Shown here: piece after piece, positions 1-5,907 of the stretch
Position numbering within the stretch: the first letter of the stretch is position 1
How the letters are laid out: each line of letters starts with the position of its first letter
From: JBAYVY01 sp041674345
GTDB lineage: Bacteria; Planctomycetota; Phycisphaerae; Phycisphaerales; Zrk34
NCBI GenBank assembly: GCA_041674345.1
Contig: JBAYVY010000181.1
Span: 1-7,383, forward strand
DNA length: 7,383 nt
Reading direction: 5' to 3'
Made by a program: the position numbers and the translations under genes
Notes under the pieces: generated by a model
The model's database searches: none
The model's input: only the letters and a program-made list of their open reading frames with translations
What the model was told of the DNA's origin: nothing

Positions 1-13
1 CACGGGTGATCGC

Positions 14-65
14 CGTTTTTGAGCCAAAAACGAATGTTTGTCGAAAAATGGTCGAACATTGGCTC
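14..65. repeat. Nested inverted repeats
   Basis: Two adjacent dyads are visible. CGTTTTTG (14-21) and CAAAAACG (25-32) form a perfect 8-bp stem around a 3-base loop. AATGTTTGTC (33-42) pairs with GTCGAACATT (51-60) in eight Watson-Crick pairs, one G-U and one mismatch around an 8-base loop. GAGCC (21-25) and GGCTC (61-65) form an outer 5-bp dyad that competes with the first stem. The motif CGCCGTTTTTGA recurs at 11-22 and 72-83 as a direct repeat. There is no T-tract in the position expected of a terminator on the + strand. A mobile-element end, a protein-binding site or a structured RNA are all possible. Confidence 0.5.
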
Positions 66-129
66 ATCTTACCGCCGTTTTTGAAGCAGAATCGAGGCTT
101 TTTGACCCCGTGAACGGTTACAAAAAAAC

Positions 130-405
130 TTGGGTGAATGGACAAGTGGTGATGGTACTGACACGTTAGAAGCACAATGTAAGGACTTCTGTCGTCAAGA
201 CATGGAAGATCGTCTGAAGAATGGCCCGAAAGATTTGGAGCGGCTCAAGAAGCCCCTCCAAAACACGGTGAAGCATCTATTACAAATGTTAATCGCTCCT
301 CCTGAATACACCGTAACCTTTGTGGATGAAGCAAGCAGTGACTATCAACCATTTTTTGAATACGTGGCAGCTCTCGGCTTGGAACTCCCTCCGCTGTTGA
401 CCTGA
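130..405 (+). CDS. Hypothetical protein, doubtful or remnant
   Basis: This 91-residue frame opens at a TTG; the first ATG in frame is at 202 and would give only 67 residues. No convincing Shine-Dalgarno sequence precedes either start. The predicted protein is charged in its first half (DMEDRLKNGPKDLERLKK) and has a mixed hydrophobic second half (YTVTFVDEASSDYQPFFEYV); there is no signal peptide and no membrane segment. I do not recognise a family. Codon use is AT-tolerant (tta, aat, caa, gat), unlike the GC-ending codons of the downstream genes, which suggests a different origin. The frame could continue in another register after the stop (see the entry at 401), so it may be the front of a frameshifted gene rather than a complete small protein. 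Confidence 0.3.
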   Translation: MGEWTSGDGTDTLEAQCKDFCRQDMEDRLKNGPKDLERLKKPLQNTVKHLLQMLIAPPEYTVTFVDEASSDYQPFFEYVAALGLELPPLLT

Positions 406-577
406 AAAGTTTGGCACAGGAAGACATGGCAATATTCAGCGAGTTGTCCAAACTTTAGAGCGTAACGATGGACTAACAGGGCGTGGTAAAGGTAAACACG
501 AGAACGATGACATTTCGCGTCACCCGCTAAACAGGACGAGGCGTGGGGTGGATGACGAATCGTGCTTTTGGGAATAA
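401..577 (+). pseudogene. Possible out-of-frame continuation of 130-405
   Basis: Just after the 130-405 frame stops, a second frame is open from 401 to the TAA at 575-577. It has no in-frame ATG start near its beginning. It reads PEKFGTGRHGNIQRVVQTLE and then a Gly/Lys-rich stretch (GLTGRGKGKH), which looks like protein rather than random sequence and has the same AT-tolerant codon style as the preceding frame. One inserted or deleted base near 395-405 would join the two into a product of about 150 residues. I recognise no family, so both the joining and the coding status are inference. Confidence 0.25.
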
Positions 578-586
578 GCTATCGGC

Positions 587-1078
587 ATGACATCGGGCGT
601 CATTCAATCCGTGCAGCCGATTCGCGTGTATGCCGACACGTCGGTTTACGGCGGGATATTTGACGCGGAGTTCGGCGTCGCCAGCCGGGCGTTTTTTGAG
701 ATGGTTCGCAATGGGCGTTTTCGGTTGGTGCTTTCAGCGGTGGTTCGCATGGAAATCGAACAAGCGCCTCCGCATGTGCGGGATTTCGTGAGGGAGTGCG
801 AGAGTTTGGCGGAACTGGCGGACACCAGCGAAGAGGCATTGCGGCTGCGCAGCGCCTATTTGCGGGCGGGAATTGTAGGGGCGAAATGGAATGCCGACGC
901 GCTGCATGTCGCGGTGGCCACGGTCAGCGATTGCCGGGTGATCGTCAGTTGGAATTTCAAGCACATCGTGCATTTCCAGAAAATACCGCTCTATAATGGA
1001 ATCAACCAGGGCATGGGATATGCGCCGATAGCGATTCATTCGCCCGCGGAGGTGATCACCAATGACAACCAGGACTAA
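587..1078 (+). CDS. PIN-domain protein, VapC-like toxin candidate
   Basis: The 163-residue product is a PIN-domain protein, a family of Mg-dependent RNases that includes VapC toxins. The acidic pattern is visible: D17 in YADTSVYGG at the end of the first strand, E56 in VVRMEIEQ, D104 in WNADALHVAVA, and an Asn (N123) in SWNFKHIVH where many PIN proteins carry Asp or Asn. The end (YNGINQGMGYAPIAIHSPAEVI) has the form usual for the VapC-like branch with an NFKHI motif. Length is slightly above a minimal VapC because of about 12 extra N-terminal residues. No strong Shine-Dalgarno precedes the ATG. Its last 17 bases overlap the next small gene, which I infer to be its antitoxin. Single-stranded RNA cleavage and growth inhibition are family knowledge; the RNA target cannot be predicted here. 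Confidence 0.85.
   Translation: MTSGVIQSVQPIRVYADTSVYGGIFDAEFGVASRAFFEMVRNGRFRLVLSAVVRMEIEQAPPHVRDFVRECESLAELADTSEEALRLRSAYLRAGIVGAKWNADALHVAVATVSDCRVIVSWNFKHIVHFQKIPLYNGINQGMGYAPIAIHSPAEVITNDNQD
1048..1060 (+). promoter_or_regulatory. Very strong Shine-Dalgarno with overlapping palindrome
   Basis: GGAGGTGATC (1048-1057) is a ten-base match to the complement of the 16S rRNA 3' end, with GGAGG nine bases before the ATG at 1062. It lies inside the end of the PIN gene. Bases 1051-1060, GGTGATCACC, are also a perfect 10-base palindrome. The site fixes the start of the small downstream gene and predicts much stronger initiation there than at the PIN gene, whose own start lacks such a site. Confidence 0.8.
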
Positions 1079-1253
1079 ACCATTCGATTGTGTGCAGATG
1101 AAACGCCGGGGAGCGGAGCATGTTTACGAGGCGGTCAAAGGCATGACGCTGGAGGAAGAAGCGGCGTACTGGCGGGGGCGCACGGCGAAACTTCGCCGCG
1201 AACAGACCCAATTGCGCGCCCGGCGGACCGCCAACCCCGCAAATAAAAAATAG
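1062..1253 (+). CDS. Small charged protein, probable antitoxin of the PIN protein
   Basis: This 63-residue protein starts inside the PIN gene (17-base overlap) behind a near-perfect ribosome binding site. It is highly charged and reads KPFDCVQMKRRGAEHVYEAV, then GMTLEEEAAYWRGRTAKL, ending in a Lys/Arg/Gln-rich tail. From memory, small proteins with the FDCV-MKRRGAE and MT-EEE--YW pattern regularly sit immediately after this type of PIN gene in planctomycetes and cyanobacteria; this supports a toxin-antitoxin pair in toxin-first order. No classic DNA-binding fold is obvious, so the N-terminal part may bind DNA or the whole may simply wrap the toxin. The tail is probably disordered. Direct neutralisation of the PIN RNase is inferred from arrangement, not shown. 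Confidence 0.7.
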   Translation: MTTRTKPFDCVQMKRRGAEHVYEAVKGMTLEEEAAYWRGRTAKLRREQTQLRARRTANPANKK

Positions 1254-1254
1254 G

Positions 1255-1260
1255 TACACT
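1255..1260 (+). promoter_or_regulatory. Possible -10 element directly before trpE
   Basis: TACACT matches the -10 consensus TATAAT at four of six positions and ends eight bases before the ATG at 1269, so a transcript could start at or next to the first codon. I see no matching -35 about 17 bases upstream, where the sequence is C-rich. It could be a weak or leaderless promoter, or chance. Confidence 0.25.
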
Positions 1261-1268
1261 GTCGGGTT

Positions 1269-2807
1269 ATGGTGATGTATCGACCTGATTTTGAGCGGTT
1301 CGCGGCGCTGGCCCGGCGCGGGAATCTGATACCAATGTATCGGCAGTTGATGAGCGACCAGCTCACGCCGGTGCTGGCGTATCGGCGACTGGTGAAACCC
1401 GACGAACGATCCGCGCCGAGCTTTCTGCTGGAATCGGTGGTGGGCGGGGAACACGCGGCCCGTTACAGTTTTCTGGGCGCGCAGCCGATGGCGGAAATCA
1501 TCGCCTACGGACACAAGGTGACTCGCCGGATCGAGGGCGACATCGAACATTATGAATGCGACGATCCGTTGGGCGAGATGAAGCGTGTGACGCTGCCGTG
1601 GAAACTGGCGGAGGTCGCGGAGTTGCCGGATTTCACCGGCGGATGGGTCGGGTATGCCGGTTACGACACGGTGCGATATGTCGAGGGCGAAAAGCTGGCC
1701 GGCGCGCCGACGGACGACCGGGGGCTGCCCGATATGCACTTCGCGCTGTACCGGCAGGTGGTGGCGTTCGATCATGTGCGCAAGGTCGTGCTGGCGATCA
1801 ATCACATTCTGTTGGACGAGCATGAAAGCGTCGAGGCGGCTTACGAGGCCGGTTGCGGCGAACTGGACGAACTGGTGCAGCGATTCGAGACCGAACCGAT
1901 GGCGCTGGTCATCGGCGAACCGGACACCGATACGAAACCCCAGCCGCTGATTCACGCGAACATGGCGCAGCAGCAATACGAGCGGATGGTGGAGGACGGC
2001 AAGCGATTCATCAGCGCCGGCGATATTTTCCAGGTGGTGCTCAGTCAGCGGTTCGAGCGAGCGACGGAGGCCGATCCGTTCAACATTTACCGGGCGCTGC
2101 GCGTGGTCAATCCGTCGCCTTACATGTTTTATGTGCAGGGAACCGGGTGCATTCTGGTGGGCGCTTCGCCGGAGATTTTGTGCAAGGTGCATCACGGGGT
2201 GATTACCAATCGCCCGCTGGCCGGGACGCGGCCGCGCGGCGCGACGGAGCAGCGCGACATCGAACTGGAGCATGAACTGCTGGCCGACCCGAAGGAGCTC
2301 GCGGAACACATCATGCTGGTCGATCTGGGTCGCAACGATGTGGGGCGCGTCAGCGAGCAGGGCAGCGTGAAGTTGCCGGCGGTGATGACGGTGGAACGAT
2401 ACAGCCACGTCATGCACATCAGTTCGACAGTGACGGGCAAGCTGCGTGGTGATTGCGATTGCTGGGACGCGCTTCGTGCGGCGTTGCCGGTGGGCACGGT
2501 GTCGGGCGCGCCGAAGGTGCGTGCGATGCAGATCATCGACGAACTGGAACCGACGCGGCGCGGGCCTTACGGGGGCGCGGTGGGGTTCACGGACTTCGCG
2601 GGCAACATGGACATGGCGATCGCGCTGCGGACGATGGTCGTGACGCCGACTGAACACGCGGGGCGGTGGCGTGTGGACATTCAGGCGGGCGCGGGCATCG
2701 TGGCCGACAGCGTGCCGGCGAGCGAATACATGGAGACGGTGAACAAAGCCGCGGCGCTGGCGAAGGCGATCGACCTGGCGGAATCGGCGTTCACCGGTGG
2801 GGCATAG
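1269..2807 (+). CDS. trpE: Anthranilate synthase component I
   Basis: The product converts chorismate and ammonia (supplied by the TrpG glutaminase, not in this window) to anthranilate, the first step of tryptophan synthesis. At 512 residues it has normal family length. The N-terminal domain carries LLES at 53-56, part of the tryptophan feedback-binding site. The chorismate-binding domain (about 233-490) contains RPLAGTRPRG at 315-324, DLGRND at 352-357, HISSTVTG at 383-390, GTVSGAPKVRAM at 409-420, YGGAVGF and IQAGAGIV near the end. Ala in the LAGT motif, where PabB-type aminodeoxychorismate synthases usually have Lys, favours TrpE over PabB. The start at 1269 (MVM) has no clear Shine-Dalgarno; the ATG at 1275 is an alternative. 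It lies 15 bases after the putative antitoxin gene, so read-through from that module is possible. No trp leader peptide or attenuator is visible. The coding strand is strongly G-rich, unlike the genes downstream. Confidence 0.97.
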   Translation: MVMYRPDFERFAALARRGNLIPMYRQLMSDQLTPVLAYRRLVKPDERSAPSFLLESVVGGEHAARYSFLGAQPMAEIIAYGHKVTRRIEGDIEHYECDDPLGEMKRVTLPWKLAEVAELPDFTGGWVGYAGYDTVRYVEGEKLAGAPTDDRGLPDMHFALYRQVVAFDHVRKVVLAINHILLDEHESVEAAYEAGCGELDELVQRFETEPMALVIGEPDTDTKPQPLIHANMAQQQYERMVEDGKRFISAGDIFQVVLSQRFERATEADPFNIYRALRVVNPSPYMFYVQGTGCILVGASPEILCKVHHGVITNRPLAGTRPRGATEQRDIELEHELLADPKELAEHIMLVDLGRNDVGRVSEQGSVKLPAVMTVERYSHVMHISSTVTGKLRGDCDCWDALRAALPVGTVSGAPKVRAMQIIDELEPTRRGPYGGAVGFTDFAGNMDMAIALRTMVVTPTEHAGRWRVDIQAGAGIVADSVPASEYMETVNKAAALAKAIDLAESAFTGGA

Positions 2808-2816
2808 TCCCCCGCC

Positions 2817-2913
2817 GCGACGCATCGGTGCGCGGGAGGCGATGACGCGACGGCGCGCGCAAACCGTTCGCCCAAAAACCTCGAAACCGTTTCAAATCGC
2901 ACCGATACGTCGC
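2817..2913. repeat. 16-base inverted repeat after trpE
   Basis: Arms at 2817-2832 (GCGACGCATCGGTGCG) and 2898-2913 (CGCACCGATACGTCGC) are complementary at 15 of 16 positions across a 65-base spacer. Inside the spacer GAAAC (2883-2887) and GTTTC (2889-2893) form a tight dyad, and CCGTTTC (2887-2893) can instead pair with GAAACGG (2924-2930), giving a second possible fold. No T-tract follows, so this is not an ordinary rho-independent terminator. It may be a structured 3' end of the trpE message, a protein-binding site, or the scar of a small repeat element. Confidence 0.65.
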
Positions 2914-2946
2914 AATCACGGCTGAAACGGGGGGAATCGCGGCCCA

Positions 2947-2975
2947 TTGATGTTTGCATCCGGTCCTTTTACAAT
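2947..2975 (+). promoter_or_regulatory. Sigma70-type promoter of the envelope operon
   Basis: TTGATG (2947-2952) and TACAAT (2970-2975) match the -35 and -10 consensus at four and five of six bases, with the optimal 17-base spacing. Transcription would start near 2982, about 28 bases before the ATG at 3010. The promoter overlaps the upstream in-frame extension of the barrel gene, which argues that translation begins at 3010 and not at the TTG at 2947. Confidence 0.6.
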
Positions 2976-3009
2976 CATGCCAACTTTTAACCGGTCGGCA
3001 GAGGGTCCA

Positions 3010-4497
3010 ATGAAAAATCAGGGGCTACGAATCATCGGCATGTTCACGGCCATCGTTCTGACCGGCGGCGCCGCCGTCGCGCAGGACGCATCGGTCACCG
3101 CCCGGCTTCAACGACAGTTGCAGCAGGCCGAGCAGCAATACTCGCTCTCGATCAACCCGCAACTGCAAATCGGCGAACGCGCGATGATCGACTACGGCGG
3201 TCTCATCGGCTTCGGCTTCCTCAGCGTCGATGATTCACTCGGACGCAACCACGTCCTTCGTCAGACCGACGGACAGTTGTACGGCTACCTCAACATCGAC
3301 GGCGGCGTCCACGAAGCGTTCGGCCGATTGCGATTCACCTATCAGGACTTCAACTCCGGCGACAGCTTCCGCGGCGACGGCGACCGCCTGGTCAATCCGT
3401 TGAGCGATCGCTACTGGTACAAGTTCGACCTTCGCCGCGCCGTCGAGGCGTATCATGGCGAACACCTGGCCAACAACCTCTGGCTCCGCGTCGGCCGGCA
3501 ATACATCGAGTGGGGTTCGGGCCTGACGTTCAGCGATCAGCTTTACGCCGCCGACATCAACATCGAAATCAACCGCATGTTCAACATTCGCGCCCTGATC
3601 GGCACGACGCCGGAATCCAGCGTGATCGACTTCGATTCATCGCGCCCCAGTTTCGACGGCGAAACCAACCGCCTGTTCCTCGGCGGGCAGATCACGATGA
3701 CCACGTTCGACGATCACCAGCCCTACTTCTTCGTGCTGCGTCAGTGGGACAACAATCAGGAAAACACGACGCCCGACGCGCTCAACGGTTCGTTGTTTCC
3801 GACCACCGCGCCCACGCGGTTCTTTTACGAAAGCACCTATTGGGGCATCGGCTCGAACGGAAAGATTCTGCCGAACCTGTCGTATCAGGTGGAAGGCGTC
3901 TGGGAATCGGGCCGGAGTTTGAGCAACAGCTACGACCCGGTCGCCGGCCCGCTGACGCAGACCGAGGAAAGCGTCGCCGCATGGGCCGCCAGAGCGAAAC
4001 TCACCTGGAACTTCTTCGACGAAAACCTCAGCAGGATCGAGTTTGAAACTCTGCTGGCCAGCGGCGACGGCGACCGGCAGACCAGCACCACCAACACCCT
4101 CGGCGGCAACCAGAGCGGCACCAAGGATCACGCCTTCAACGGATTCGGCTACATCAACACCGGCATGGCCTACGCCGCTCCGATGAGCAACCTCATGATG
4201 TTCCGACTCGGCGCTTCCACCTTCCCCCTGCGATCGACCGGTGTGCAGTGGTTCCGCCGCCTTCAGGTCGGCACCGATCTGTTTATGTTCAATAAACTCA
4301 GGGACAACGCCCCGATCAACGAAGCGTCCACCCACGACGGACTGGTCGGCTTTGAACCCGATGTTTACCTCAACTGGCGTTTCACCAGCGACGTCGCCCT
4401 CATCGTTCGGTACGGCGCGTTCCTGCCAGGCGACGCGATCTCCGGCGACTCCGCCGCTCGCCACTTCTTCTACTCCGGCCTGACCTATTCCTTCTGA
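3010..4497 (+). CDS. Outer-membrane beta-barrel protein, alginate-export-like
   Basis: From the ATG at 3010 the product is 495 residues. I chose this start because a signal peptide begins there (MKNQGLRIIGMFTAIVLTGG, cleavage predicted after AVA, residue 24) and GAGGG (3001-3005) precedes it; the frame extends 63 bases upstream but through the promoter. After a short Gln-rich stretch (about 31-44) the mature part alternates hydrophobic and polar residues as in beta-strands, with many aromatics, and ends in LTYSF; a C-terminal Phe is the usual signal for BAM-dependent insertion. Features such as VGRQYIEWGSGLTFSDQ (161-177) and the FNGFGYINTG region fit the alginate-export/AlgE-like barrel families, but a general porin is possible. 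It is first in an operon with a lipoprotein and a FecR-domain protein. The coding strand favours C-ending codons. Substrate unknown: alginate itself is not implied. Confidence 0.75.
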   Translation: MKNQGLRIIGMFTAIVLTGGAAVAQDASVTARLQRQLQQAEQQYSLSINPQLQIGERAMIDYGGLIGFGFLSVDDSLGRNHVLRQTDGQLYGYLNIDGGVHEAFGRLRFTYQDFNSGDSFRGDGDRLVNPLSDRYWYKFDLRRAVEAYHGEHLANNLWLRVGRQYIEWGSGLTFSDQLYAADINIEINRMFNIRALIGTTPESSVIDFDSSRPSFDGETNRLFLGGQITMTTFDDHQPYFFVLRQWDNNQENTTPDALNGSLFPTTAPTRFFYESTYWGIGSNGKILPNLSYQVEGVWESGRSLSNSYDPVAGPLTQTEESVAAWAARAKLTWNFFDENLSRIEFETLLASGDGDRQTSTTNTLGGNQSGTKDHAFNGFGYINTGMAYAAPMSNLMMFRLGASTFPLRSTGVQWFRRLQVGTDLFMFNKLRDNAPINEASTHDGLVGFEPDVYLNWRFTSDVALIVRYGAFLPGDAISGDSAARHFFYSGLTYSF

Positions 4498-4501
4498 TTA
4501 C

Positions 4502-4506
4502 GGAAG
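4502..4506 (+). promoter_or_regulatory. Ribosome binding site of the lipoprotein gene
   Basis: GGAAG lies seven bases before the ATG at 4514, in the 16-base gap after the barrel gene stop. It supports the chosen start and co-transcription without overlap. Confidence 0.5.
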
Positions 4507-4513
4507 CATCCAT

Positions 4514-5056
4514 ATGCGAACCTTTTTCACTGTGACATGGCTGACACTCGCGGCCCTCTTCGCCGCCGGTTGCGAAGCCACCAAAACCGTCAGCCCCCTC
4601 ATCACCAACTACGACCAGCAAAACGCCACCGCCGACCTGGACTACTGGCACGGCTTGGCCGAGCAACCGATCACCACCAACAACGACGCCTTCCACGGCC
4701 TGATCGAACTGGCCGTCGCCCCCGCCCCCGGAAGTACCCCCGGAAACGCCGACACCTGCAAAACATATGATGAGCGCGTCGCATGGCTGAAGGATCATCA
4801 GTATCTCGATGCCTCGTTCGACCGCCCCGCCGATGAAGCCGCACGGCGCGGCACCGTCGCGCAGATCATCTGCCGCATCAAGAAAATCGACGGCGGACTC
4901 ACCATGCACGTCCTCGGCGCCAACCCACGCTATGCCACACGCGAACTGGTCTATCTGCGAATCATGCGCCCCGGCACCGAACAACAGGCACTGAGCGGCA
5001 TGGAATTTGTGGGTATCGTTGGTAAAGCACAAGACTATGAAGGAGTCATCCCATGA
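4514..5056 (+). CDS. Lipoprotein of unknown function
   Basis: The 180-residue product starts with a lipoprotein signal: positively charged MR, a hydrophobic core and a lipobox AAGC with the acylated Cys at residue 20, followed by Glu, so retention in an outer or inner membrane facing the periplasm is likely. After a short linker comes DLDYWHGLAEQPITTNNDAF (41-60), then a Pro/Gly spacer, and a conserved-looking C-terminal half with a helix pair around RRGTVAQIICRIKKIDGGL and RYATRELVYLRIM (139-151). From memory, planctomycete proteins of this pattern are common but unnamed; the helical repeat faintly recalls SLH-like modules. I cannot assign a function. It follows the barrel gene by 16 bases and overlaps the FecR gene by 4 bases (ATGA), so the three probably act in one envelope complex or pathway. 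Confidence 0.8.
   Translation: MRTFFTVTWLTLAALFAAGCEATKTVSPLITNYDQQNATADLDYWHGLAEQPITTNNDAFHGLIELAVAPAPGSTPGNADTCKTYDERVAWLKDHQYLDASFDRPADEAARRGTVAQIICRIKKIDGGLTMHVLGANPRYATRELVYLRIMRPGTEQQALSGMEFVGIVGKAQDYEGVIP
5040..5045 (+). promoter_or_regulatory. Strong ribosome binding site of the FecR-domain gene
   Basis: AAGGAG sits seven bases before the ATG at 5053, inside the end of the lipoprotein gene. Together with the ATGA overlap it predicts efficient, coupled translation of the FecR-domain protein. Confidence 0.75.
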
Positions 5057-5865
5057 ACCGCACCCGAATAGCCGTTTTCGCCGCGTTTTTCGCCGCTTTC
5101 TCCGCCGCTGCGTCATTCGCCCAAACCTCACCCACCCCAACGGGTGCTGACGCCCCACCCCCAGCCGCTCCCGCGGCTCCCCCGACCCCAGCGCCCGCCG
5201 CTGACAAGCCGCTGACCACCACCGTCGCCGCCGTCACCGGCAACGCCGAGTATCGCCTCAACGATAAGGACGCCTGGAAGCCCATCGTCGCCGACGCCCA
5301 ATTGCCCGTCGGCGCTGAACTCCGCACAGGCATCCGCGGCGAAGTCAAACTCCAGGTCGGCCCCAACGCCCACATCGACGTCGAACGCCTCACCTACATG
5401 GTCATCGGACAACTCCAACAGGACGGCGACACCCTCCGCACGCTCCTGGCCGTTCAGCACGGAAAAGTCCATTTCAAAATCGATCATGTCGGTTTCCGAA
5501 ACGACTTCAAAATCGCCACCCCCACCGGCACCATGGCCGTCAAGGGCACCGAAGGCGATCTCACCTCCGACACCGGCACCGATATCACCGGCAACGAAGA
5601 CAACGGCGGCAACGCCATCAACTACACCGATTCCAACGGCGACACCAACAACTACACCGGCGGCGATTCCACCGACAACCAGGGCGGAACCACCACCGGC
5701 AATTCCAGTCAGGACACCGGCAACTCCAACACCGGCGACGGCAACGGCAACGGCAGCGGACAGAACAGCCCCGACACCGGCGCTCTGGGCGGCAATACCT
5801 CCAACGAAAACTCCCAACAGCAAATCCAAACCAACACGCCCCCCAACGAGGGCGGCGACTATTGA
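5053..5865 (+). CDS. Secreted FecR-domain protein with low-complexity tail
   Basis: The 270-residue product has a Sec signal peptide (residues 1-23, cleavage after SFA), an Ala/Pro linker (about 26-53), a FecR domain (about 55-160) and a tail of some 110 residues. The FecR part shows TTTVAAVTGNAEYRL, the L-VG-EL-TG-RGEV-L pattern at 84-100 and ATPTGTMAVKGTEGDL at 145-160, where KGTE is the usual RGTE-like end. The tail is rich in Asn, Gly, Thr, Asp and Ser with almost no bulky hydrophobic residues and is presumably disordered, ending NEGGDY. Classical FecR relays an iron-citrate signal to an ECF sigma factor through a transmembrane helix; this protein has neither an internal membrane helix nor a sigma factor gene beside it, so it is more likely a periplasmic or surface envelope protein. 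It is last in the operon and is followed by a strong terminator. Confidence 0.85.
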   Translation: MNRTRIAVFAAFFAAFSAAASFAQTSPTPTGADAPPPAAPAAPPTPAPAADKPLTTTVAAVTGNAEYRLNDKDAWKPIVADAQLPVGAELRTGIRGEVKLQVGPNAHIDVERLTYMVIGQLQQDGDTLRTLLAVQHGKVHFKIDHVGFRNDFKIATPTGTMAVKGTEGDLTSDTGTDITGNEDNGGNAINYTDSNGDTNNYTGGDSTDNQGGTTTGNSSQDTGNSNTGDGNGNGSGQNSPDTGALGGNTSNENSQQQIQTNTPPNEGGDY

Positions 5866-5907
5866 TCCCACGCCCCGCTTCCCCTGATCGCCCCCGACAA
5901 CCCCGCC

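Larger units (their letters stand above)
1..586. other. AT-richer segment without a confident gene
   Basis: This stretch has lower GC than everything after it: hand counts give 26/60 GC in bases 1-60 and 24/60 in bases 301-360, against 46/60 in bases 2461-2520 of trpE. Several short open stretches lie in different frames: frame 3 from 3 to 113, frame 2 from 23 to 169, frame 1 from 106 to 405 and frame 2 again from 401 to 577. None has a good start and ribosome binding site. The first 65 bases hold nested inverted repeats. I infer a decayed gene region or the edge of acquired DNA. I see no tRNA, no CRISPR array and no recognisable transposase. Confidence 0.5.

Noticed and set aside
1..586. Integron cassette or attC site
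   Set aside because: I found no matching pair of core sites (GTTRRRY and RYYYAAC) around the small frames.
1056..2825. 589-residue open frame on the minus strand covering trpE and the antitoxin gene
   Set aside because: It is the antisense of well-supported genes. The G-rich coding strand leaves few stops in this register, and the product is a monotonous Arg/His-rich sequence without a recognisable domain.
2808..2946. dif-like site at the skew switch
   Set aside because: No sequence resembling the usual XerC/XerD 28-base site is visible in the gap.
2947..3009. Upstream TTG start for the barrel gene
   Set aside because: It would bury the signal peptide behind 21 residues and overlaps a well-spaced promoter; the ATG at 3010 has a Shine-Dalgarno and a proper signal peptide.
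3637..4464. 275-residue minus-strand frame opposite the barrel gene
   Set aside because: Antisense shadow; Val/Gly/Glu-rich without motifs, while the sense frame has a signal peptide and barrel ending.
5128..5871. 247-residue minus-strand frame opposite the FecR gene
   Set aside because: A Gly/Val/Ala-rich shadow created by the repetitive C-rich codons of the sense gene; no ribosome binding site or domain.
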